5,865 bases of DNA. It comes from Methylibium sp964616015 (GTDB taxonomy: Bacteria; Pseudomonadota; Gammaproteobacteria; Burkholderiales; Burkholderiaceae_C). Under the pieces are notes generated by a model. The model did no database searches. It saw nothing but the letters and a program-made list of their open reading frames with translations, and was not told where the DNA came from. Of this stretch, positions 1-5,061 are shown one piece after another. The position numbers and the translations under genes are program-made. The DNA lies in the NCBI GenBank assembly GCA_964616015.1, contig CAZTTC010000183.1, forward strand, positions 1-5,865, given 5' to 3'. Within the stretch, counting starts at the first letter, position 1. The number at the start of each line of letters is the position of its first letter.

Positions 1-548
1 GAGATGCCGTTGCCCAGGCCGCGCTCGGTGATCTGCTCGCCCAGCCACATGAGGAACATCGTGCCGGCCACCAGGCTGACGACCGCGGTCAGCCGGAAGC
101 CCATGCCCGGGGCGTTGACCAGGCCGGCCGATCCTTCCAGCGCGATGGCGATGCCGAGCGACTGGAAGATCGCCAGGCCCAAGGTGCCATAGCGCGTGTA
201 CTGCGTGATCTTGCGCCGGCCGGCCTCGCCCTCTTTCTTGATTGCCTCGAGGGTCGGCACGACGTAGGTCATCAGCTGCATGATGATCGACGCCGAGATG
301 TACGGCATGATCCCCAGCGCGAACACCGTGAAGCGCGACAGAGCCCCGCCCGAGAACATGTTGAACAGGCTCAGGATGCCGCCCTGCTGACCCTGGAACA
401 ACTGCTGGAGCTGGTCGGGGTTGATGCCCGGCACCGGGATGTGCGCACCGATGCGATAGACGACGAGCGCCAGCAGCAAGAAGACGAGCCGGCGACGCAG
501 GTCGCCGAACTTGCCGCTCTTGGCCAGTTGATTCGCGTTGGTTGCCAC
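1..548 (-). CDS. secY: Preprotein translocase subunit SecY, N-terminal part (cut by window edge)
   Basis: SecY forms the protein-conducting channel of the SecYEG translocon in the inner membrane. It threads unfolded preproteins out with SecA or inserts membrane proteins as they leave the ribosome. The 182 visible codons begin MATNANQLAKSG and contain TM1 (about residues 20-38, ending HIPVPG), the plug region (about 58-72, SLFNMFSGGALSRF), TM2b (about 75-96, with IMPYISASIIMQL), the cytosolic loop with KKEGEAGRRKITQYTRY, TM3 (about 120-138), TM4 (about 152-172) and the conserved ERGLGNGIS at the cut edge. A full SecY is about 435-445 residues, so roughly 60% lies outside. The start is GTG at 548. 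An in-frame stop lies at 579-581 with no other usable start between, and a weak GGAA Shine-Dalgarno sits 7 nt upstream. It follows rplO by 36 nt as the last visible spc gene. The identification is secure. Confidence 0.97.
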   Translation of the reverse strand, partial: MATNANQLAKSGKFGDLRRRLVFLLLALVVYRIGAHIPVPGINPDQLQQLFQGQQGGILSLFNMFSGGALSRFTVFALGIMPYISASIIMQLMTYVVPTLEAIKKEGEAGRRKITQYTRYGTLGLAIFQSLGIAIALEGSAGLVNAPGMGFRLTAVVSLVAGTMFLMWLGEQITERGLGNGI

Positions 549-584
549 GCAGGAGTTCCGTGTGAGCGCGTGCTGCGGTCAGCG

Positions 585-1016
585 TCAGGCGACCGAGCCG
601 CCCGCCGCCTCGATCACGGCCTTGGCGCCGGCTGTCGCGCCGATGCCCTTGAGCGTCACCTTGCGGCTCAGCTCGCCCGACTTGATGACCTTGACCACCT
701 TGGCGCGTTCACCCACCAGGCCAGCCTGCTTGAGCGTCAGCATGTCGATCTCGTCGACCGCCAGACCTTGCAGGTCGGACAGCGAGATCTCGGCGTTGTA
801 CTTCAGGGTCAGCGACTTGAAGCCCCGCTTGGGCAGTCGGCGCTGCAGCGGCATCTGGCCGCCCTCGAAGCCGACCTTGTGATAGCCGCCGGAACGCGAC
901 TTCTGGCCCTTGTGGCCGCGGCCGGCCGTCTTGCCCAGGCCCGAGCCGATGCCGCGACCGACGCGGCGACGCGCCTTCTTGGCGCCCGCGGCCGGCTTGA
1001 TCGTGTTGAGTTCCAT
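585..1016 (-). CDS. rplO: 50S ribosomal protein L15
   Basis: L15 is a late-assembling large-subunit protein whose glycine- and arginine-rich N-terminal arm threads into 23S rRNA and helps shape the region near the peptidyl transferase centre. The 143-residue product shows the family's basic arm (RRRVGRGIGSGLGKTAGRGHKGQ, residues about 17-38), then GGYHKVGFEGGQMPLQRRLPKRGF (about 43-66), and a compact alpha/beta C-terminal domain ending GIGATAGAKAVIEAAGGSVA. Two ATGs compete. The one at 1016 (MELNTIKPA) has GGAG at 9 nt and matches the usual family start and length. The one at 1022 (MTMELN) would leave only 3 nt to the same GGAG. The gene lies 37 nt after rpmD and 36 nt before secY, the usual L30-L15-SecY order. 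The identification is certain; the start is likely. Confidence 0.97.
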   Translation of the reverse strand: MELNTIKPAAGAKKARRRVGRGIGSGLGKTAGRGHKGQKSRSGGYHKVGFEGGQMPLQRRLPKRGFKSLTLKYNAEISLSDLQGLAVDEIDMLTLKQAGLVGERAKVVKVIKSGELSRKVTLKGIGATAGAKAVIEAAGGSVA

Positions 1017-1025
1017 CGTCATGTT

Positions 1026-1029
1026 CTCC
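1026..1029 (-). promoter_or_regulatory. Shine-Dalgarno GGAG of rplO (decides the start)
   Basis: GGAG lies 9 nt before the ATG at 1016 and only 3 nt before the in-frame ATG at 1022. The spacing favours the downstream ATG, giving the 143-residue MELN form of L15. Confidence 0.7.
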
Positions 1030-1053
1030 AGGTTCGATGCGCGGCGTGGCGCC

Positions 1054-1236
1054 TCAGAGCACCTGCACCAGATAGCTGATCTTGTTGATCATGCCGCGCA
1101 CGGCCGGCGTGTCCTCGAGGACTGCTTCGCTGTTGAGCCTGCGCAGGCCGAGGCCCCGCACGGTCGCGCGGTGCGAGGTCTTCGTGCCGATGGGGCTGCG
1201 CACCAGCTTGACCTTGAGCGTCTTCTTGTCCGTCAT
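1054..1236 (-). CDS. rpmD: 50S ribosomal protein L30
   Basis: L30 is a small 23S rRNA-binding protein on the large-subunit surface. The 60-residue product is full length for the bacterial family (about 58-60). It begins MTDKKTLKVKLVRSPIG, carries the family core with HRATVRGLGLRRLNS (about residues 22-36) and EDTPAVRGMINKISYLV (about 41-57), and ends VQVL. The ATG at 1236 has GGAG 6 nt upstream. It follows rpsE by 19 nt and precedes rplO by 37 nt, its normal place in the spc operon. L30 is missing from some bacteria, so its presence is mildly informative and consistent with a proteobacterium. I see nothing odd in the gene. Confidence 0.97.
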   Translation of the reverse strand: MTDKKTLKVKLVRSPIGTKTSHRATVRGLGLRRLNSEAVLEDTPAVRGMINKISYLVQVL

Positions 1237-1255
1237 GGTGATCTCCGGCGGCGGC

Positions 1256-1774
1256 TCAGTTCAGGATCTCTTCGACCGACTTGCCACGCTTGCCGGCCAC
1301 TTCGGCTGGCGTGGTCGAGCGGCGCAGCGCGTCGAAGGTCGCGCGGACCATGTTGTACGGGTTCGAGGAACCCAGGCTCTTGGCCACGATGTCGGTGACG
1401 CCCATGACCTCGAACACCGCGCGCATCGGACCGCCGGCGATGATGCCGGTACCGGCCACGGCCGGCGCCAGCAGCACCTTGGCCGCACCGTGCTCGCCGG
1501 TCACGTTGTGGTGGACGGTGCCGTTCTTCAGGCTGACCTTGATCATGTCCCGGCGGGCGGCGTCCATCGCCTTGGTCACGGCCACGGGCACTTCCTTGGC
1601 CTTGCCCTTGCCCATGCCGACCCGCCCGTCGCCATCGCCGACCACCGTCAGCGCCGCGAAGCTCATCGTGCGACCGCCCTTGACCACCTTGGTCACGCGG
1701 TTCACCTGGATCATCTTCTCTTTCAGACCGTCGTCGCGACCTTCGTCGGCGATGCGGGGTTGGAACTTGGCCAT
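1256..1774 (-). CDS. rpsE: 30S ribosomal protein S5
   Basis: S5 is a small-subunit protein near the decoding site and mRNA entry. It contributes to translational accuracy and mRNA unwinding. The 172-residue product matches usual family length. The N-terminal double-stranded-RNA-binding-like domain (about residues 17-82) includes RVTKVVKGGRTMSFAAL and VVGDGDGRVGMGKGKAKEVP. The VKGGR loop at residues 31-35 corresponds to the loop where spectinomycin-resistance changes occur in other bacteria, and it looks wild type here. The C-terminal S5 domain (about 99-170) includes AGTGIIAGGPMRAVFEVMGV and GSSNPYNMVRATFDAL. The ATG at 1774 has AGGA 7 nt upstream. It lies 48 nt after rplR, the widest gap between consecutive genes downstream of rplN, and 19 nt before rpmD. 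The identification is certain. Confidence 0.98.
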   Translation of the reverse strand: MAKFQPRIADEGRDDGLKEKMIQVNRVTKVVKGGRTMSFAALTVVGDGDGRVGMGKGKAKEVPVAVTKAMDAARRDMIKVSLKNGTVHHNVTGEHGAAKVLLAPAVAGTGIIAGGPMRAVFEVMGVTDIVAKSLGSSNPYNMVRATFDALRRSTTPAEVAGKRGKSVEEILN

Positions 1775-1822
1775 GTCAGATTCCTTCGATGTGCAGCAGC
1801 GTTGCCGAGCCGTTCAGCGGGC

Positions 1823-2191
1823 TCAGAACTGCAGACCGGCTTCGCGGGCGGCCTCGGCCAGCGCCTTGACGCGGCCGTGGTAAGCGAAGCCCGCGCGGTC
1901 GAAAGCGACCTTCTCGATGCCGGCCGCCTTGGCCTTCTCGGCAATGCGCTTGCCGACGATCGCCGCGGCCGCGGCATTGCCACCCTTGCCGCCCGAGGCG
2001 CCGAGCTGGGTGCGCACGTCCTTCTCGGCCGTCGAAGCGCTCGCGAGCACCTTCTCGCCGTCGTCGGAAATGACGCTGGCATAGATGTGCAGGTTCGAGC
2101 GGAACACCGTCAAGCGCGCCACGCTCTGCAGCGCGATGCGCGTCCGGGTCTGCTTGGAGCGACGCAGGCGCTGGTCTCGCTTGTTCAACAT
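1823..2191 (-). CDS. rplR: 50S ribosomal protein L18
   Basis: L18 binds 5S rRNA and, with L5 and other proteins, forms the central protuberance of the large subunit. The 122-residue product begins MLNKRDQRLRRSKQTRTRI, a basic 5S-binding tail. The core follows with VFRSNLHIYASVISDDGEKVLASASTAE (about residues 29-56), a glycine/alanine-rich stretch and GKRIAEKAKAAGIEKVAFDRAGFAYHGRVKALAEAAREAGLQF at the C-terminus, a typical L18 ending. The reading frame stays open upstream into rplF, but that extension overlaps rplF and is not L18-like. Two adjacent ATGs (2194 and 2191) follow AGGAG; the 2191 ATG has the better 7-nt spacing. The gap to the rplF stop is 11 nt, and the Shine-Dalgarno overlaps that stop, suggesting translational coupling. 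Confidence 0.97.
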   Translation of the reverse strand: MLNKRDQRLRRSKQTRTRIALQSVARLTVFRSNLHIYASVISDDGEKVLASASTAEKDVRTQLGASGGKGGNAAAAAIVGKRIAEKAKAAGIEKVAFDRAGFAYHGRVKALAEAAREAGLQF

Positions 2192-2198
2192 CATGCGG

Positions 2199-2203
2199 CT
2201 CCT
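2199..2203 (-). promoter_or_regulatory. Shine-Dalgarno AGGAG of rplR overlapping the rplF stop
   Basis: AGGAG overlaps the TAA stop of rplF (TAAGGAG). It lies 7 nt from the ATG at 2191 and 4 nt from the ATG at 2194. This favours the 2191 start and lets ribosomes ending on rplF reinitiate on rplR. Confidence 0.7.
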
Positions 2204-2736
2204 TACTTCTTCTTGGTCTCTTTGAGAGAGACCTTCTCGTCGGCATAACGGATGCCCTTGCCCTTGTAGGGCTCGGGCGGGCGGATCGCGCGGACCTCGG
2301 CAGCGATCTGCCCGACCGCCTGACGGTCCGCACCCTTGATGAGGATCTCCGTCTGGGTCGGGCACTCGACCTTGATGCCGGCCGGCATGTCCTTCACCAC
2401 CGGGTGCGAATAGCCAACCTGGAGGTTCAGCTTCGTGCCCTGAGCCTGGGCCCGGAAGCCCACGCCGACCAGCGTCAGCTTGCGCTCGAAGCCCTTGCTG
2501 ACGCCGTTGACCATGTTGGCCACCAGCGCGCGCATCGTGCCGCTCATGGCGTTCGCCGCGACCGACTCGTCAAGCGGCGCAAAGCTCAGCTGACCATTGT
2601 CATTCTTGACCGCGACCAGGCCACTCACCGGGCGCACCAGGGTGCCCAGCGCGCCCTTGACGCTGATCTGCTCGGCCGTGACGGCCACTTCGACCCCCTT
2701 GGGGACGGCGATCGGCATTTTTCCAACGCGAGACAT
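2203..2736 (-). CDS. rplF: 50S ribosomal protein L6
   Basis: L6 binds 23S rRNA next to the sarcin-ricin loop and the GTPase-associated centre. The 177-residue product is the standard length. It begins MSRVGKMPIAVPKGVEV and has two tandem L6 alpha-beta domains (about residues 10-82 and 90-165). The bacterial L6 signature PPEPYKGKGIRY lies at about 153-164, and the tail LKETKKK is lysine-rich. The ATG at 2736 has a strong AGGAG 7 nt upstream. The gene is 17 nt after rpsH and 11 nt before rplR, the standard S8-L6-L18 order. Length, both domains and the signature agree, so the call is certain. Confidence 0.98.
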   Translation of the reverse strand: MSRVGKMPIAVPKGVEVAVTAEQISVKGALGTLVRPVSGLVAVKNDNGQLSFAPLDESVAANAMSGTMRALVANMVNGVSKGFERKLTLVGVGFRAQAQGTKLNLQVGYSHPVVKDMPAGIKVECPTQTEILIKGADRQAVGQIAAEVRAIRPPEPYKGKGIRYADEKVSLKETKKK

Positions 2737-2753
2737 CGTTCAACTCCTTCGCG

Positions 2754-3149
2754 TCAGGCGACGTAGCACAGGACCTCGCCGCCGATACCGGCAGCGCGGG
2801 CCTTGCGGTCCGTCATCACGCCCTTGGGCGTGGTCACGATCGCCACACCCAGGCCGTTCATGACCTGCGGGATCTCGTGGCGACCCTTGTAGATACGCAG
2901 GCCCGGTCGACTGACGCGCTCGATCCGCTCGATGACGGGGCGGCCGGCGTAGTACTTCAGGCCGATCTCGAGTTCGGGCTTGCCGGCCTCGCCCTTGACG
3001 GCGTAGGCGTCGATGTAGCCCTCGTCCTTCAGGACCTGGGCGATCGCGACCTTCAGCTTCGACGAGGGCATCACGACGACCGACTTCTCCACCATCTGCG
3101 CGTTGCGGATGCGGGTCAGCATGTCGGCGATGGGATCACTCATGCTCAT
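2754..3149 (-). CDS. rpsH: 30S ribosomal protein S8
   Basis: S8 is a primary binder of the central domain of 16S rRNA (helix 21) and is essential for platform assembly. In E. coli it is also the translational repressor of the spc operon; whether that control exists here is not shown by the sequence. The 131-residue product begins MSMSDPIADMLTRIRNAQ. It has an N-terminal domain (about 1-70) and the C-terminal RNA-binding domain with NGLGVAIVTTPKGVMTDRKA (about 98-117), ending GGEVLCYVA. The ATG at 3149 has AGGAG 7 nt upstream. The internal ATG two codons later (MSDPIAD) is less well spaced. The gene follows rpsN by 30 nt and precedes rplF by 17 nt. Confidence 0.98.
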   Translation of the reverse strand: MSMSDPIADMLTRIRNAQMVEKSVVVMPSSKLKVAIAQVLKDEGYIDAYAVKGEAGKPELEIGLKYYAGRPVIERIERVSRPGLRIYKGRHEIPQVMNGLGVAIVTTPKGVMTDRKARAAGIGGEVLCYVA

Positions 3150-3179
3150 GGGTTTTCTCCTGTACGTTCGCGTGCCGGC

Positions 3180-3485
3180 TTACCAGCTGGCCTTGACGAC
3201 ACCGGGGATGTCGCCCTTGAACGCCAGTTCACGAATCTTGCTGCGCGCCAGGCCGAAGGTCCGGAACGTGCCGCGCGGGCGGCCCGTCAGCCCGCAGCGA
3301 TTGCGAAGGCGGCTCGGGTAGGCATTGCGCGGCAGCTTCTGCAGGGCGAGGCGCGCCACGTAGCGCTCCTCGTCCGACTTGCTGGCGTCGTCGATGATCG
3401 CCTTCAGATCCGCGTACTTCTTCGCGAACTTGGCGACCAGCTCCTCGCGCTTCAACTCACGCTGCTTGATGGACTTCTTGGCCAC
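3180..3485 (-). CDS. rpsN: 30S ribosomal protein S14, zinc-free long form
   Basis: S14 sits in the head of the 30S subunit and contacts 16S rRNA near the A site. The 101-residue product begins (GTG)AKKSIKQRELKREEL and ends KGDIPGVVKASW, with the signature RNRCGLTGRPRGTFRTFGLARSK at about residues 61-83. Only one cysteine (C64) is present and there are no CxxC pairs. This is therefore the 101-residue zinc-independent type, not the 61-residue zinc-ribbon form. The start is GTG at 3485, supported by GAGG 6 nt upstream and by exact family length. The frame remains open to an ATG at 3539, but that extension would overlap rplE and is not S14-like. The gene begins 8 nt after rplE, and its Shine-Dalgarno overlaps the rplE TGA. 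Confidence 0.97.
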   Translation of the reverse strand: MAKKSIKQRELKREELVAKFAKKYADLKAIIDDASKSDEERYVARLALQKLPRNAYPSRLRNRCGLTGRPRGTFRTFGLARSKIRELAFKGDIPGVVKASW

Positions 3486-3491
3486 GGGGCA

Positions 3492-3495
3492 CCTC
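3492..3495 (-). promoter_or_regulatory. Shine-Dalgarno GAGG of rpsN inside the rplE stop region
   Basis: GAGG lies 6 nt before the GTG at 3485 and overlaps the rplE stop (TGAGG). It decides the GTG start over the far-upstream ATG at 3539 and points to coupling between L5 and S14 translation. Confidence 0.7.
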
Positions 3496-4069
3496 AGTTC
3501 TTGAACGGGAACTTGAATGCGGCCAGCAGCGCCTTGCATTCGTCGTCGGTCTTGGCGGTGGTGGTGAAGCTGATGTTCATCCCGCGCAGCGCGTCGATCT
3601 TGTCGTACTCGATCTCGGGGAAGATGATCTGTTCCTTGACCCCGATGTTGTAGTTGCCGCGGCCGTCGAAGGCCCGACCCGAGATCCCGCGGAAGTCGCG
3701 CACGCGCGGCAGCGCGATCGTGACAAAGCGATCGAGGAACTCGTACATGCGGATGCCACGAAGCGTGACCATGCAGCCGATGGGCACGCCGTCACGGATC
3801 TTGAAGCCCGCGATGGCCTTCTTGGACTTGGTGACCACCGGCTTCTGGCCGGCGATCTTGGTCAGGTCGCCGACGGCGTTGTCCATGACTTTCTTGTCCG
3901 ACACCGCCTCGCTCACGCCCATGTTGAGCGTGATCTTGGTCAGTCGCGGGACCTGCATCACCGACTTGTAGCCGAACTTCTTGACGAGCTCCGGCGTGAT
4001 CGATTCGCGGTAGATCTTCTGCAGGCGGGCGCCGGAGACCGCGGCTTGTTGAACTTGCTGTTTGGCCAT
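3494..4069 (-). CDS. rplE: 50S ribosomal protein L5 with a short N-terminal extension
   Basis: L5 binds 5S rRNA and, with L18, builds the central protuberance; it contacts P-site tRNA and S13 across the subunit interface. The 191-residue product contains VPRLTKITLNMGVSEAV (about residues 40-56), the KPVVTKSKKAIAGFKIRDG segment (about 76-94), RVRDFRGIS (about 122-130), FDGRGNYNIGVKEQIIFPEI (about 134-153) and a typical C-terminus ending FKFPFKN. Bacterial L5 is usually about 178-180 residues. The excess is at the N-terminus, where MAKQQVQQAAVSG precedes the usual ARLQKIYRE start. No alternative start codon lies at the conventional position, so the extension appears real. The ATG at 4069 has only a weak, distant AAGG (10 nt). 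The gene starts 5 nt after rplX, so translation probably depends on coupling. Confidence 0.98.
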   Translation of the reverse strand: MAKQQVQQAAVSGARLQKIYRESITPELVKKFGYKSVMQVPRLTKITLNMGVSEAVSDKKVMDNAVGDLTKIAGQKPVVTKSKKAIAGFKIRDGVPIGCMVTLRGIRMYEFLDRFVTIALPRVRDFRGISGRAFDGRGNYNIGVKEQIIFPEIEYDKIDALRGMNISFTTTAKTDDECKALLAAFKFPFKN

Positions 4070-4074
4070 GATCT

Positions 4075-4419
4075 TTACGCCTTGATCTCTGCACCGCTGG
4101 ACTTGTAGACGCGAACGCCGTTGTCCTTGGTCTTGCGAGCCTGCTTCTCGGCTTCGCTGAGCAGCTTGATGCCGACGCGGTCTGCCTTGCCGGTGGACGG
4201 GTTGTAGATCGCCACGTTGGACTGGTGGATCGGCATGGTCTTGTCGACGATGCCGCCGGTCGTCCCCTTCAGCGGGTTCGGCTTGACGTGCTTCTTGACG
4301 ATGTTGATGCCGTCGACCAGCAGGTGGTCGGCATCGACGCGCGACGACACGGCGCCGCGCTTGCCCTTGTCGCGACCGGTCAGCACGATGACCTGGTCGC
4401 CCTTGCGAATCTTGTTCAT
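4075..4419 (-). CDS. rplX: 50S ribosomal protein L24
   Basis: L24 is one of the first proteins to bind 23S rRNA domain I. It initiates 50S assembly and lies near the polypeptide exit tunnel. The 114-residue product carries the KOW motif at the N-terminus (IRKGDQVIVLTGRDKGKRGAV, about residues 4-24). The family segment INIVKKHVKPNPLKGTTGGI follows (about 39-58), then MPIHQSNVAIYNP (about 62-74). The tail after about residue 90 (KQARKTKDNGVRVYKSSGAEIKA) is slightly longer than the roughly 104 residues of E. coli L24. The ATG at 4419 has GAGGA 6 nt upstream. It follows rplN by 19 nt and precedes rplE by 5 nt. Confidence 0.98.
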   Translation of the reverse strand: MNKIRKGDQVIVLTGRDKGKRGAVSSRVDADHLLVDGINIVKKHVKPNPLKGTTGGIVDKTMPIHQSNVAIYNPSTGKADRVGIKLLSEAEKQARKTKDNGVRVYKSSGAEIKA

Positions 4420-4438
4420 GATGGTTCCTCGCCGACGA

Positions 4439-4807
4439 TCAGAGGACTTCGGGCGCCAGCGACACGATCTTCATGAAGCGCTCGGTGCGCAGTTCGCGCG
4501 TCACCGGGCCGAAGATGCGGGTGCCGATCGGCTCGAGCTTGGCATTCAGCAGGACGGCGGCATTGCCGTCGAACTTGACCAGCGAGCCGTCCTGGCGGCG
4601 CACGCCCTTGGCCGTGCGCACGACGACCGCGCTGTAGACCTCGCCCTTCTTCACGCGACCACGCGGCGCGGCCTCCTTGATGGAGACCTTGATGATGTCG
4701 CCGATGCCGGCATAACGACGCTTGGAGCCGCCGAGCACCTTGATGCACATGACGCTTTTCGCGCCCGTGTTGTCCGCGACGTCGAGTCGCGATTGCATTT
4801 GAATCAT
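4439..4807 (-). CDS. rplN: 50S ribosomal protein L14
   Basis: L14 is a small beta-barrel protein at the subunit interface that contributes to bridges with 16S rRNA and is also the docking site of the silencing factor RsfS. The 122-residue product is full length. It begins MIQMQSRLDVADNTGAKSV and has KVLGGSKRRYAGIGDIIKVSIKEA (about residues 23-46), the L14 signature region VVRTAKGVRRQDGSLVKF (about 62-79) and the C-terminal GPVTRELRTERFMKIVSLAPEVL. The ATG at 4807 is preceded by a non-ideal GGGG at 7 nt. It is the first gene after the promoter at 4993-5021 and so the likely first full r-protein gene of the spc unit. A short leader ORF (4804-4839) overlaps its start codon. The identity is certain. 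Confidence 0.98.
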   Translation of the reverse strand: MIQMQSRLDVADNTGAKSVMCIKVLGGSKRRYAGIGDIIKVSIKEAAPRGRVKKGEVYSAVVVRTAKGVRRQDGSLVKFDGNAAVLLNAKLEPIGTRIFGPVTRELRTERFMKIVSLAPEVL

Positions 4808-4839
4808 TGTCTGTCCCCAACTTGTCCCGCAGCCCGCAT
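4804..4839 (-). CDS. Possible 11-residue leader ORF overlapping the rplN start
   Basis: An ATG at 4839 opens an 11-codon frame (MRAAGQVGDRQ) whose TGA overlaps the rplN ATG as ATGA, the classical translation-coupling arrangement. A GAGG lies 7 nt upstream, at 4847-4850, a better ribosome site than the one in front of rplN. The peptide has no recognisable similarity or run of one amino acid, so it is not an obvious attenuator peptide. Its role, if any, could be to deliver ribosomes to rplN. It is short enough to arise by chance; only the combination of Shine-Dalgarno and exact overlap makes it worth recording. Confidence 0.3.
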   Translation of the reverse strand: MRAAGQVGDRQ

Positions 4840-4988
4840 CGGCAGGCCTCGGTCAGTCTTGGGCCCGTCATCGACTCCCGCGTCGCGGGGGTCTCTGCTT
4901 GGGGCGAAACCGGGGCGTTCCGGAGCGTTCGGTCCGCCAGCGCGGGGGCTGACGGCACCGCGATCTCTAGGCGACCTTCGGCGAAGCT
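4808..4988 (-). other. Predicted 5' leader of the spc transcript
   Basis: This stretch runs from the inferred transcription start (A at about 4988) to the base before rplN. It is very G+C rich and has no long ORF of its own. It contains a small CTTC/GAAG hairpin next to the start site (near 4976-4986), a GC-rich hairpin at 4873-4893, and the leader ORF beginning at 4839. Its length, about 180 nt, is more than a ribosome site needs, so it may hold regulatory structure. I cannot match it to a known r-protein leader. Confidence 0.45.
4873..4893 (-). other. GC-rich hairpin in the rplN leader
   Basis: On the minus strand CCCGC-GAC-GCGGG forms a 5-bp all-GC stem with a 3-nt loop. Flanking GAC and GTC can extend it across a small asymmetric bulge. 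No T-run follows, so it is not a classical intrinsic terminator. It may be a leader structure, or chance in G+C-rich DNA. Confidence 0.35.
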
Positions 4989-4992
4989 GCGG

Positions 4993-5021
4993 ATTATCTA
5001 CGGCCGAGTACCGCTTGTCAA
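4993..5021 (-). promoter_or_regulatory. Strong sigma70-type promoter of the spc operon
   Basis: The minus strand reads TTGACA (5016-5021), a 17-nt spacer, then GATAAT (4993-4998): a perfect -35, ideal spacing and 5 of 6 for the -10. Such a match is rare by chance in DNA this rich in G+C. The discriminator CCGCAG is GC-rich, as in stringently controlled rRNA and r-protein promoters of proteobacteria. The upstream DNA is GC-rich, so no UP element is visible. The -35 begins 22 nt after the peroxiredoxin stop, and the start site should lie near 4986-4988. It corresponds in position to the spc promoter found between the S10 and spc operons in E. coli. Confidence 0.85.
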
Positions 5022-5061
5022 CGGGCCTGGGCAGCCGGTCGACTCAGCCCGCCGCGGCCCG
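5022..5061 (-). terminator. GC-rich stem-loop across the peroxiredoxin stop codon
   Basis: CGGGCC (5056-5061) pairs with GGCCCG (5022-5027), and inner GGGC (5047-5050) pairs with GCCC (5029-5032), giving an interrupted stem around the gene's TGA. It abuts the -35 of the spc promoter. No T-run follows, so intrinsic termination is doubtful. It could protect the 3' end of the peroxiredoxin message or be chance. Confidence 0.25.

Noticed and set aside
4..192. 62-codon plus-strand frame opposite secY
   Set aside because: It is antisense to a conserved SecY transmembrane segment, with no coding features.
441..1079. 212-codon plus-strand frame opposite rplO and the secY start
   Set aside because: It is antisense to rplO and secY, with an Ala/Arg/Leu-rich translation lacking domain features.
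1807..1824. GAGCC/GGCTC inverted repeat at the rplR stop
   Set aside because: A 5-bp stem with no T-run is expected by chance in this composition, and the operon clearly continues into rpsE.
1082..2248. 388-codon open frame on the plus strand opposite rplR, rpsE and rpmD
   Set aside because: It is antisense to three certain ribosomal genes, has a low-complexity His/Arg/Ala/Leu-rich translation with no domain, and is the usual product of G+C-rich third-position bias.
1776..2333. 185-codon minus-strand frame across rplF and rplR, and the upstream-extended form of L18 from 2365
   Set aside because: Both run through conserved rplF or rplR sequence in the wrong frame. L18 homology begins at MLNKRD, with a proper Shine-Dalgarno.
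2877..3653. 258-codon plus-strand frame opposite rpsH, rpsN and rplE
   Set aside because: It mirrors conserved ribosomal genes and has no independent coding evidence or ribosome site.
4416..4958. 180-codon minus-strand frame overlapping rplN and its leader
   Set aside because: It is out of frame with rplN across the gene's full length and is Arg/Gly/His-rich. L14 is certain in the other frame.
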